NCBI GenBank assembly: GCA_015039465.1
Contig: MU130546.1
Coordinates: 1-42,634 of the forward strand
Length of the DNA stretch: 42,634 nucleotides
Reading direction: 5' to 3'
Source: Phlegmacium glaucopus
Lineage: Eukaryota; Basidiomycota; Agaricomycetes; Agaricales; Cortinariaceae
In this document: in pieces, positions 21,388 to 31,176 of the stretch
Numbering within the stretch: the stretch's first letter is position 1
Layout: each line of letters begins with the position of its first letter
Translations under genes and position numbers: made by a program
The notes under the pieces: model-generated
What the model was told of the DNA's origin: nothing
Databases searched by the model: none
What the model saw: only the letters and a program-made list of their open reading frames with translations

Positions 21388-21914
21388 CTGAATGACTTTC
21401 ATCCAGGGAGTCATAATCCAAAATTTCTCTATTTTCCCGCCGGGATCAGAGAGCGTTAGGCCCGCTTGGAAACTGTTCCTGTTGAGGTAGGATTGAGTTC
21501 AAATTCAGGACAGCACTGCTGGAAGTCGGGAACTGTACCACGGAAGCCTATCTAGTTAAAGAGAGTTCGCTAGTGGTTTATGCATGTATGGTCGAAGTCA
21601 AGAGGGTCCTTGGAGGGTCCAGGAATTATAAAAACGGCACGGGTCGGCAAATTTTAAGGCATTTTGACCTCACCCCCCCTCCTTCCAAAAAGGGTATGTT
21701 TTGATGGGATGTAGTCAGATCATCCAGTTATAGGTGGTCTCTATATGTTTTCTAATAATCTTTTATCACTTAAAAAGATAAATAACCTGGCCCAGAAGGC
21801 AAATATGAACTGCATATAGCTATGTTAAGATAATACAAGGGCATAAATACTGTCTAGTAGCAGGAAATGTGTGTTTAAAGTGATATTAGAAAAAAGAATT
21901 AAGCCAATACCCGA
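21388..21914. other. Intergenic region, no gene seen
   Basis: No coding signal is seen. The sequence becomes AT-rich towards the transposon block. Confidence 0.5.
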
Positions 21915-22195
21915 GGACTGTACACTCCCCCACATACTCTGCCGGAATCCAGTGGACTCCACTGGACTCAAGTTCTGGACTGTTGTAGTGTGACATGGGC
22001 CAAATTTGCCAGTCCAGTCCAGTCCGTGAGAGTCCACCAGGGTCCGGACTTAATCTGGTGAATTCCACCAGACTTGTCCAGTGGACTCTGCTGGACTCTG
22101 CTGGACTGAGTGGACTCTGCTGGACTCCAGCAACTCTACTGGACTGCAGCAGAGTCCAGCAGAGTCTGCTATCTGATCAGATGCTCAGAATCTGA
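21915..22195. repeat. GGACTC/CTGGACT-rich repeat, left copy
   Basis: After tacactcccccacatactctg (about 21919-21940) there is a run of short words of the type ccagtggactcc, ctggactctg and gtccag, arranged on both strands so that the region can fold on itself. A related copy in inverted orientation lies at 30117-30310, on the far side of the hAT block. Confidence 0.75.
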
Positions 22196-22419
22196 CCACT
22201 CATTTTTCCAAGTGAAATCTGATGAGTTCTGACCAGAATTGAAATTTCAAGAAAATAAATCTTATAATATACAAACATTTGATAGCAATTTCGTGTTGCT
22301 ATCAAAATCATGTATTTTGTTCAGTCTGTGGGGTGTGATCACATGACCACATGTGATGTGGTTGTCACTTGTTTGTTGAATTCTTCCTCTGTTTCCCACA
22401 CCATCACATGGCAGTAACG

Positions 22420-22427
22420 ACGACCAC
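22420..22427. other. Left target-site duplication of the hAT element
   Basis: The sequence acgaccac lies directly before the left terminal repeat. Its partner atgaccac (28480-28487) follows the right terminal repeat. Seven of eight positions match, as expected for an old hAT insertion. Confidence 0.75.
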
Positions 22428-23853
22428 TAGTGATGTTCTGGCCCGGCTTGGCCCAAAAGCCACAGCTTTGGCCTGGCTTTCTCAAAGTCTGGGCCAAGCC
22501 ATGGCTTTTGGCAGAGAAAATACATATTTTATGACATGAGCAGTAGAACTAGTACCAGTTACAGTCCAGCTAATCTACATTGGATTCGGTGTCCATCCCT
22601 AATCCATCATCCTCATTTTCTGAGTCAATCACCAAATCCTCCCAACCCTCAGCAGTTTCAGAACCTTCAAGTTCTCCACCATCCTTGCTGTCCTTGTCAT
22701 CATCGCCATCTCCATTGAATTCTGCTTCAAGAGTTGATGAAGGAGCAGGTTCCCGAAATAATAGATCATGTCAGATCGTGCATTTGACACATTGCAAGGC
22801 CTCGACAATATCTCCTTTGAGTCGGTTTTGTTGTTTGCTGATTGTAATGCCACCTTGTGAGAAAGCACGCTCACTTGAAACAGATGATGACATTATGGAT
22901 AGATAGTCGCGAGCTAGTGATGCCCAAGCAGGATGATAATGAGAGGAATTAACCTAAAAAACTTCATGATAAATCATCTGAATATTGAGTATCAGGGCAG
23001 GAACACTCACCCCCCACCATTTAATCACTGACCAGCCATCTGGTACTTGCTCACTAACATTTATGTATGCCCAGAAGTGATGAGACCATGGTCGGTCAGG
23101 GTCCTCTGAAACACCAGGATGTGAATTGGTGTCATTATCCTCGTCATCACTGCTAAGTTCCCAAAGTAATGCACGTAGACCTTTTTTTGTCTTCTTGGAC
23201 TTTGATTCTGGGACATCCAAATCTTGACTTAGTAGCAGATACCATTCCTTAAACTAAATACACAAAGTTAGCATGACCCAACTACGACAGAATATTTCAC
23301 TTACCACTTCTTCAACACATTTCACAATGTCATCCTGAAGTTCTGTTGACCAATGCTTCTTGAAATATGACATCTTCTCCTTTGGATTGAGGACTAACAA
23401 TCATTAGAGGTTGTCATACAAAAACAGCAATGACATACTCATTGCCAGAATGTAGGCTGGCGATTCTGTTGTCTTCTCATAATAATTATCAATCTTTGTA
23501 TATGCAGCTTCGAGGGCAGGAGCAAATTGCTCATATTTTGGATGTTCAGCACGAGAAAACCATGCCCTATGAAGTGCTTCGAGGGCAGGTATAGCTAGGT
23601 GAAAAGTTGAGGCTTGGTTGGATGAAAATGCTTGTTGCGCATTGTTGGCATGCTAATAGCATTGTTTCATATATTGGAATAGAGAGAATGTGGTGTACAT
23701 ACCGCTAGGAGACCCAGAAACATGTTGACACACTCCCATTCTTCACTGTCCAGTTTAAGCGCACGGATATTGTCACGCTATAAATCATTGTTGTTGTTGT
23801 ATATAAACACCAACCAGAGAGCAATGGACTAGTCTTTAAGTCAAAAGACTCCC

Positions 23854-25094
23854 TGTTGTTCGTTTAGGGAAGGTATAACCTTAGACTTGTATCACACAGA
23901 GGTAGGGGGTGAGAATAGAGATGAGAAGGATGAGGATGAATGAGGAAGAGTCTTCAGTAAGACTATAGTAATTGACAGTGGGGATAGATTGACAGTTAAA
24001 GGCAGAAAAAAAGCGAACTTGAGGAAGGAATTCACTGGAATTCCACTGAGATGATGAAAGTGGGGGGTAAGAATGAATTGAACTGAACTACCTATCCTGG
24101 TACAAAAGAGCAGTATTTATACCCTAAGGATGAGGCTATGTAAAACAATAAAAAGAAACAAAGTACGCGCTGTCAAAGGAAGAAAGATAAAGAGAGGACA
24201 GCTGCGAGAAGAAAAGAACAATGGAAAAGAAAAGGAACAGTAAAATAATCTGTAAAGTGTCAAAGTGCGAGAGAAAAGAAAGGAAGGCAGTGTACATAGT
24301 CCAATAGCAAAAATATATCGACTCCATAGGCGTGTGGTCATGTCAAAAATGTGAAAGGTCCTGAGTCAACACTTGAAAGGCGCAGCCTTGTTCCCGAGAA
24401 AATACTACTTGCCCATGATCCCATGTCGCGCAGCCTTGATAACACTTGACACTCTGCAAGAATAATCTTCTGCTGCTGATTCATCTGCAATTCCTGCTTA
24501 GTCGTGATCCTCCTGGACTTCCTAAATTGTCATAAAGAGGGTGGGAAGGCTTCAGGTACCGCGTGAATGATGGTTTTGGCAGTGAATGATAAGATAAGAG
24601 GTAGATGAGTGAGGATAGGGGACTGAGTGAGATCCAGGAGCGAGGTATGGCAAGATAGATAGCTGAAGCAAAGACTTGTGGGTCCATAGCCACAACAACG
24701 ATGACAAAGCCTTTGACATAATGGGAGATGTAGCTGATGCATCCATAAATGGGCCGTTCTTGAAATGATGGACCAAAGATACAATCAAACGCGAGCCGAT
24801 GACCAATGTGAATAGTAGATTGATCGCTTTGTTGTATCACTAGCCAAGGGACAAATGGATGGTAGATGTTAAGGAGCATGTTGATAGTGTAAATGATAGA
24901 CAACATAGTGGAAGACATTGAGGATATGATGAGCAATGAGGATGTTATTGTTGAATGAATGGTTTTGTTGACCAGGAACGTGATTCAGGGCCGCTTCCAA
25001 AATAGGTAAGCAAATTCAAAGTCCACTTATTTTCATGATGGCAACTTTTAAGCTTTGTTCTCACGCTACCAATCAGTATTGGTGCGCGACAACA
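23854..25094 (-). mobile_element. 1,241 bp insertion with TGTTG..CAACA ends, LTR-like
   Basis: This segment interrupts the hAT transposase between two conserved pieces and has the 5 bp inverted ends TGTTG and CAACA that are usual for LTRs. It contains a TATA-like tataccc, long purine/pyrimidine tracts and no gene. The open frames inside (24117-24341, 24481-24936) look like chance. The 5 bp flanks (ctccc and cttgg) do not match, so it may be a solo LTR with an altered flank, a recombinant between two elements, or a non-autonomous element. Strand is assigned from the purine-rich side and is uncertain. Confidence 0.55.
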
Positions 25095-25797
25095 CTTGGC
25101 AGGTTCAGTCTCTTCCCAGCATAATTCATCAACAAAGGTGTCAACAAACTGTAAAAAATAAGTATTTATGTCAGAGAATTTACTGTGTGCTCACCATCTT
25201 GTTTTGTTCAGCCCTATGCAGCATCAGATACATGGAAGACCATTGGACCTTCATGTCGATGATGAGCTGGACAGGTCTGGTGATACCCGCCTTGGACTGA
25301 ATGGTTTTCCACATTGCCTTTTGTTTTGATGAAGACCATTCCTGGATTACAATTAGTTTTCATGTTTCAATAATGATGGTTTGATACACACTTTGACTGC
25401 AATTGCCCTAACTAACCCCACCTCGTCACAGCTTGTTGGAACATGCACTTCAGGATTCTTCGGGTCGAAGTGTGGAGACTTGCTGTATGTTGATATGAGG
25501 ACTTGAGTTTCCAAGTTTATGATGTGCGCAAGACAGCTGTGAAAAATTGTGAGCTAAAATCAAACATCAGTAACCTCATAAAATACTCACTTGATTTTCC
25601 GCTTTTGCCAGCTGTATATTTTTCCAGTCATGCTGCTTAAATGTAGAGCCAGTTCCTGCATCATTGTAGAATTATTAGATGCATTATCGCATGTAATGTG
25701 ACCAGTCTGTATGGTATCAGTGAGTATAAAGTGGATACAATGCTGCAATTAGCCTACCTTGTGTGCTATACCAACCTGTTTGATGATTTTATAGAGG

Positions 25798-26381
25798 GCT
25801 TGTGTTAAGTTCAAGAACTCTATTCCGGAGTATTGGACGGAGTTTGACCGGAACGGAACCATGGAACAGGAAAGGACTATAGCCTCAGCGTATGTGCTGT
25901 GCTACCCTAAACCTTCGTGTCCTAATTTTGGAGTAAGAACGGAACAGAGTGGAACTGGAAGTTGCAGTAACTTAGAGGAAGACTAGGAGGAGGAAACTAT
26001 GTTGATATTCAAACTGAGGGAAAACATACAAGTTCGAGTACTTAAATAATAAAAGGAATTGCAACCGAAATATAAAGTATAAATATAAAGTGCTGCATTC
26101 TGCTCCCAAAAGGTCCTGCATTCTTGAGGTGAATAATCCATGGCTGGTGTGCTGACTGATAGTGGGAACGTGATGACAAAGAAATAGTGGTAGTGGTGAA
26201 GAAGTGGTAATGGGTGCAGAGTATAGATGGAGGGACCGGAATGACATGGAGAAGTCGTCAGGGTTAAACATAGGAGGAGTAGTTCAGGATGTGAGGGAAA
26301 GCACTGTACGGAGTACGGACTACTGGAGACAACTCCAATGGAGCTGGACCGGAGTAACGTATGACAGAATGTAACAGCTTG
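25798..26381 (-). mobile_element. Solo LTR A with 5 bp target duplication, inside the hAT
   Basis: The LTR proper spans 25803-26376 (574 bp). Read on the minus strand it starts TGTTACATTCTGTC and ends GAACTTAACA, giving TGTTA/TAACA inverted ends. The direct repeat gcttg flanks it on both sides (25798-25802 and 26377-26381), a perfect 5 bp target duplication. It is close kin to the LTR at 28840-29418. No internal retroelement sequence remains, so it is a solo LTR left by recombination. It inserted into a transposase exon after the hAT had arrived. Confidence 0.9.
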
Positions 26382-27545
26382 ACCTAGCCGCTCACCGTTG
26401 TGAGCATTGCTTAGTTGCATAAAGCCAAGAAGGCTGCTCTTGAGTTCCCACTGTGTGGGCATTGTTTCTTCAATCCAATGGCCAGTGACTGCGAAGTAGC
26501 CATCTGTGTTACTTGCTTGCCATGCATCGCATGTCAGATTAACTTCACCAGTGACCATTGGACCCTAGACAATGTGAGAACGAAGAACTAATCATATAAA
26601 GGATGAACTTACATTAAGCTGTGCCTTGAGCTTTGTGAGATGGTCCTTGAATGTCTGTTTGATTTCTGCTTGTGTCAACTTTCAACCTGGGACCTTTATG
26701 CCATTTGTGGCACACGCAGCAAGGTCAATCATCTCTTTGAACTTTGGGTGCTCAAGGGCCTGTATCGGCTATAAGTAAAAAATGGTAACATTAAATCACG
26801 ACATGACTTAGGGATTGAAGAGTTCAACTTACCTGATCAGTGGCAACTAGCCATTCAATTGCAGCCTGATGGAAAGCCTTGTCAGTATATGGAACAACTT
26901 GTTCTGTGAGCTTCTTCTCCCTAAGGTTGCGATCCAGTGTTTGGGTCACAAGTTCTGCTGCAACCTTGCGCTTTTTGATATCGCCTGGTAGCCTTGATTC
27001 GTACTTAGCACCTTGAGCCCATTTGCGGTACTTTCCCTAAGGGAAATCAGGACAAGAGGAGAAATATTAAATAAAAGGACACTCACCAAGTGGTGTGCCT
27101 CTAGATGGCGGCGTAAAGTTGTTACTTTGTTTACAAGACTCCTTTTGTCTCTGTGAGAATGAGTTTTGTTAGTGAAATAAAAATGAGGTATGAGGTATGA
27201 GGTACATACCGGCAGAGTTTGCAGCTGCAATATTTCTTCACTTTTCCATTGATGGTCTTCATAATGGGGGACTGGAAAAAATGATTGATATCACATCGCT
27301 TATCTTCACAGGATGGTGTGTCGTCGATTGGCTGGATGCTAACATCCACAAGAAGCCCTTCATCATCGACTTCTGTCGGGTTTCCTAACGAAGTATGTGT
27401 CTGCTTCACTGTGATAATGTTAAAAAGAGAAAAATGCATTTGTTGAAATATATGCACATGTCATTGGCCTTTGCCCTTCATCTACTTCATCCCCGCCACT
27501 TGTGTCCTCATCGCTGGCCACAACACGCTTGCTCTGTGAACTTGT

Positions 27546-27805
27546 AGCATTAAGTGTGATACATCGCTTTTTGGCTATAATACAAGTGGGTCAATTTTGA
27601 AGATATAAACAAAGAAAAACATACAGGGTTTGGGCTGGTTGCCAAGATTGTTGTCCTCATCAGATTCAACATGATTAGCATTAAGGGCAACACATCACTT
27701 TTTGGCTATAACACAGAGTAGGTAAATGTTTTATTGTAGAGGTAAACAAGGAGAAACACATGGGGTTTAGGCTGGTCACCAAGATCCTCATCGGATTCAG
27801 ATTCG
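27546..27805 (-). repeat. Tandem duplication of a 130 bp exon-intron unit in the hAT gene
   Basis: Two diverged copies of about 130 bp lie at about 27546-27675 and 27676-27805. Both contain tagcattaag, acatc-ctttttggctataa and ggtttgggctgg or ggtttaggctgg. Each copy holds an intron and a short acidic exon (ESDED, then QPKP; AKKRC at the next exon start). The N-terminal, non-catalytic part of the transposase was thus lengthened by duplication of a whole exon with its intron. Confidence 0.7.
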
Positions 27806-28479
27806 ATGCAAATAGTTGCATTGGTCCGTTTGGGTGGTGGTATTCTTGCGGAACCTATGGCATCTACAGATGTGTTATGGACAGACATAGTTTCTTGAGC
27901 CTGGCGCATGTGAAAGGCATGTACTGCTTTGCATTGGAAAGTGAGCTTGGGCTGCGCTGCATTGTTGGCGTCTATCAGCTTTGAGGTTGGGGCAGTGTGG
28001 CGTGATGGTCATGTTTGGGTGGCCGAATCAGCTTCAGATCCACTAGAGATAGTATATCATCAACCATGAGACAGGGCGATAGAATATAAACACGTACCAG
28101 GGGTTTTGGGGTTCTGCAGCAGATCAGATTGTGGACATTTTCATGAGAGATAAAGTCACAAAGAAAGGTGGCCAGTATGAATATAGAAATTTTGAGGCAT
28201 CGGTGCTGCTGTCAGACTACACATATCACAAACCTCCATCAAAGGAGACTCGAGGGCCTAGCAACCATTTGATAGACACAAGCCTACCATCGAAGTACGA
28301 AGTTGATTAATGCATAAATGAGACCATGTGACTCATGTCTATTTTTTAGCAGCTAAAGCTGCGGCCTGAGCCAGGCCAAAGCCCTTGCTGAGCTGTCACC
28401 TCAGGCCCGGCTTGACCTGGCCTAAAAGGGCTTGGCTTGGCTCGGCTTCCAGCCCTGGGCCGGGCCAAGCACATCACTA

Positions 28480-28516
28480 ATGACCACAGACGATGCTGTG
28501 CATCGTCTGTGGTCAT
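28480..28516. repeat. Perfect 16 bp inverted repeat at the right flank of the hAT
   Basis: The arms atgaccacagacgatg and catcgtctgtggtcat surround a 5 bp loop (ctgtg). The left arm begins exactly with the hAT target duplication. hAT transposases make hairpins on flanking DNA during excision, so this could be an excision scar. A pre-existing palindromic target is the simpler alternative. Confidence 0.85.
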
Positions 28517-28559
28517 AAAAAGGTAAGTCGGTCATTGTATCAACCTTTAATATATACTA

Positions 28560-28680
28560 ATACCCATTACACAACAACAGCAACAAATACACAAACAACA
28601 GCTGCAGCACAACAATGATGGCAGTACAATGATGGGTGCACAACAACAACAACAACAACAACTGCCACGTAGCAACAGTA
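28560..28680. repeat. CAA-rich low-complexity stretch
   Basis: Repeated caaca words (acaacaacagcaac, gcacaacaacaacaacaac) follow the hAT flank. There is no open frame of note and the stretch is probably microsatellite-like. Confidence 0.7.
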
Positions 28681-28760
28681 ACCCCCCCTCACCAGGGGGT
28701 ATTTTATTTTATTCTATTCTAATCCATTACTAACATGTTTTAATAGGTCATAGACAACAA
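28681..28760 (+). repeat. CCCC-hairpin repeat, unit 1
   Basis: acccccc-ctcacca-gggggt forms a short hairpin followed by an AT-rich tail (attttattttattc) and ataggtcatag. The same pattern recurs twice at 29910-30050 beyond the minisatellite. Confidence 0.65.
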
Positions 28761-28834
28761 ATAACAATGATAATGAACAACCAATAATGCGTACCACAAC
28801 ACCCACACACGTACAACACCCACCCACATACAAT

Positions 28835-29423
28835 GTCACTGTTACATTCCGTCATACGTTACTCCGGTCTGACTCTGTCGGAGTTGTCTCCGGTAGTCCG
28901 TACTCCGTTCCAGTACTTTCCCTGGCCTCCGGATTTACTCCTTCTATGTCCAACTCCGAGACTTCTCCGTATCATTCCGACTCTTCCGACGTTACTCCAA
29001 ACTCATTTCCACATCTTCGTCACAAACACTATTTCTTTGTCATCACTTTCCCACCATCAGTCAGCACACCAGCTATGGATTATTCACCCCAAGAATGCAG
29101 GACCTTCCGGGAGCAGAACGCAGCATTTATATTTATATTTTATATTTCGGATGCTATTCCTTTTATATTTAAGTACTCGAAACTTGTATGTTTTCCTCAG
29201 TTCGAATATCAACTTAGTTTCCCACTCTTGGTCTTCCTCTAAGTTCTTTGCAACTTCCGGTTCCGTTCCGCTCCGTCTTACTCCGAAATTAGGACACGAA
29301 GGTTCTGGGTAGCACAGCACATAAGCTGAGGCTAAGTCCTATCCTTTCCGTGACTCCGTTCCGGTACTCCGTCCGTTACTCCGTCCGAAACTCCGGAATA
29401 GAGTCCTCGAACTTAACAGTCAC
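28835..29423 (+). mobile_element. Solo LTR B with perfect 5 bp target duplication
   Basis: The LTR spans 28840-29418 (579 bp), starts TGTTACATTCCGTC and ends GAACTTAACA. gtcac flanks both sides (28835-28839 and 29419-29423). It carries a TATA-like tatatttatattt and a repeated ccgttactccg word near its 3' end. It is the same family as LTR A in the hAT, in opposite orientation. It has no internal retroelement sequence, so it is a solo LTR. It inserted into a minisatellite, since the same repeat words continue on both sides. Confidence 0.9.
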
Positions 29424-29865
29424 CCACACATGTGCAACGACACCTGGACCCATAGGACAACATCCGGATGCATACAACAATACCCAGACATGTCCAACGG
29501 CACCCAGGCACGTACAATGACACCAGACGTGTACAAAGACCCCCCCCAGATATGACCCATACATGTCCAGCGACACCCAGACATGTACGAAGACCCCCCG
29601 GATGCATACAATGTCACCCATACATGTGCAGATGTGTACTATGACACCCGGACAGGTACAATGTTACCCACACATGTGCAGACATGTACGACAGCACCCG
29701 GACATGTATGACATCACCCACACACATGCAGACATGTATGATGGCACCTGGACACGTGCAGATATGTACGACGACACCCGGACGCGTACAAAGGCCCCCA
29801 GACACGTACAACATATGATGACACCCACATACATTCAATGATACCCAGATGCGTAAAAAAGAGAC
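29424..29865 (+). repeat. Degenerate 20 bp minisatellite
   Basis: Repeated units of the type acatgtacgacgacacccgg follow one another, some separated by a 10 bp acacgtgcag insert. Related words (cacccacacacgtacaacac) lie before the LTR at about 28790-28834, so the array spanned the LTR insertion site. No protein is implied; open frames through it on both strands come from the repeat. Confidence 0.8.
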
Positions 29866-29909
29866 CAGCGGCTACCTCCCTCCCTCATTTTTTGCTACGA
29901 CGACAAGAA

Positions 29910-30050
29910 AACCCCTTACAGGTGTTCTATTTATTTTTTAACTTTTTACTTTTTACTTTTTATTTTTTATAGGCTATGAAAATAACACCAGCAACCCCTC
30001 TCACAGGGGTATTTATTTTTATATTTTACTAAGTTATTATATTAATGAAA
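29910..30050 (+). repeat. CCCC-hairpin repeat, units 2 and 3
   Basis: Unit 2 has accccttacaggtgttctat followed by a T-rich tail and ataggctatgaaaataac. Unit 3 (from about 29992) has accc-ctctcacaggggtat with a similar AT tail. The spacing is about 83 bp. Together with 28681-28760 they form a small repeat family bracketing the minisatellite. Confidence 0.6.
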
Positions 30051-30116
30051 CAAATAATATTGAATTTTTTGTATCCAAGAAAATTCACAGTATAGAAGTT
30101 CTACTTAGAAATTAGT

Positions 30117-30310
30117 GTCCAATTAATTAGACTCTGATCAGATCTGATCAGATCTTGTGGGGGACAGTAAAGTACTGCAATTTTGATGGTATTCCAGCAT
30201 AAATGAAATAGAGTCTGCCAGACTCCACTGGACTCCAATGGACTCCACCAGATGCCAATGGACTCCACTGGAGTCTGGCAGAGTATGTGGGGGACTGTAA
30301 AGTACAGAGC
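30117..30310. repeat. GGACTC-rich repeat, right copy (inverted)
   Basis: The words gactccactggactcc and gccaatggactcc are bracketed by two direct copies of a tgtgggggac-gtaaagtac motif (about 30156-30176 and 30285-30305). On the minus strand it reads like the left copy at 21915-22195, so the two lie as inverted repeats around the hAT block. A third motif copy (tatgtgggggagagtaaag) is at about 30779-30797. Confidence 0.75.
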
Positions 30311-30869
30311 TTGAGCAGACTTGTGGTTGAACAAGTTATGAATTCAAACCATTTATTCCTTTAATTGTACTCTACAACATTGTTGTACCTTCCAAATTGA
30401 AGGGATGGGCTAATGAAGGGTATTTCTGAAAACTCCTCTCATAAAACTGTCTCAAAATTTACATATGTTCTGATTTGAGTGGCACAGGTGCCATGGAATC
30501 TAGGCCAAAAGCTGAGCAGTGTTCAGCAGACAAGAGATATCCCACTCTCAACATACAATTTCACTAACAAAAATTCTCCATGTCACACTTTTTCTATTCA
30601 ATCCCACTAACAGGACTCAGGACCACACTACTGGGGTTTTCCATCCCACTTATTCATCTCAATCCCATTCTTTTACTATATATTTACAACTCCACTATTA
30701 CTATTCTTGTCATCACCCAAGCAAATTCTGCTTGGAATACACTCAAAAAGTGCTCAGATCCACTTGGATCCGCTCAGAATATGTGGGGGAGAGTAAAGAC
30801 CTCTACTTTTGGCTCCAACTTCTCATCCTTGATGTGGGCCATTTTGGAAGAAGCAAAATCAGGCAGTAG
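30311..30869. other. Repeat-derived region, no gene seen
   Basis: The sequence is AT-rich. It contains the small palindrome tacaacattgttgta (about 30373) and the third copy of the gtgggggagagtaaag motif. Open frames at 30519-30903 show no recognisable protein. Confidence 0.5.
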
Positions 30870-31022
30870 CAAAGGAAAATTCACATATTCTTTGATCTGT
30901 TAGCTGGGGTTATTGAACAACATAAGTTGGTGGTGGTAGATGAGGTTGAGGGAGGAGATATGATCAGAGATGAAGTTGCCAAGATGGTCATACCTTTGTT
31001 CCAGAAGTTTACACAGAAATAA
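30870..31022 (+). pseudogene. Short coding remnant, probably of a transposon
   Basis: After a possible splice acceptor (ggcagtag, 30862-30869) a 50-codon frame runs to TAA at 31020. Its translation looks protein-like (FFDLLAGVIEQHKLVVVDEV, then EGGDMIRDEVAKMVIPLFQK). No upstream exon is evident and I do not recognise the family. Confidence 0.35.
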
Positions 31023-31176
31023 AAAGCAATGTTTTTATATTGCCATGAAGATTAATATGATTATGCAATGAAAATAATGTCCCTGCAATGCTGCAGCACT
31101 GTCAACAATATCCCCAACAATATCTTACATCTTATTGAACCCCTCTTGAGAAAGAATGTTAACATTCCAAGCCCCC

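Larger units (their letters stand above)
22570..28000 (-). pseudogene. hAT transposase gene, broken by stops and insertions
   Basis: Exons can be followed on the minus strand. A variable acidic N-terminus is followed near 27260-27090 by a BED-type zinc finger (CSCKLC ... LRRHLEAHH). Then comes the RNase H-like catalytic core, with CDAWQASNTDGYFAVTGHWI (about 26530-26470), TGHITCDNASNN (about 25710-25675) and CLAHIINLE (about 25540). The C-terminal dimerisation domain is ARDYLSIMSSSVSSERAFS with GG-TISKQQNRL (about 22920-22815). Frame breaks are a TGA after KVPG near 26684 and another TGA near 27995; both could be decayed CGA codons. The solo LTR at 25803-26376 splits the core just after NAHNGERL. 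The insertion at 23854-25094 lies between EETEPAK and NIRALKLD. No active protein can be made. Confidence 0.85.
22428..28479 (-). mobile_element. hAT-family DNA transposon, 6,052 bp, inactive
   Basis: The left end reads TAGTGATGTTCTGGCCCGGC. The right end, read inward, gives TAGTGATGTGCTTGGCCCGG. These are terminal inverted repeats of the hAT type (consensus YARNG start), flanked by an 8 bp target duplication with one mismatch. Both ends carry GC-rich subterminal repeats (ggcccggcttggccc and similar). Inside, on the minus strand, lies a BED-finger hAT transposase gene with its C-terminal dimerisation domain. Two later insertions (23854-25094 and 25803-26376) and nonsense codons make it non-autonomous. 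Without the two insertions it would be about 4.2 kb, a usual size for fungal hAT elements. Confidence 0.88.

Noticed and set aside
22536..22906. Plus-strand Ser/Pro-rich frames
   Set aside because: They are antisense to the acidic C-terminus of the hAT transposase.
28787..29242. 151-codon plus frame starting before LTR B
   Set aside because: It crosses the LTR boundary and consists of LTR and minisatellite sequence. The same frame in LTR A is disrupted.
29376..29841. Open frames rich in His, Cys and Thr on both strands
   Set aside because: They come from the 20 bp minisatellite, which is open in several frames.
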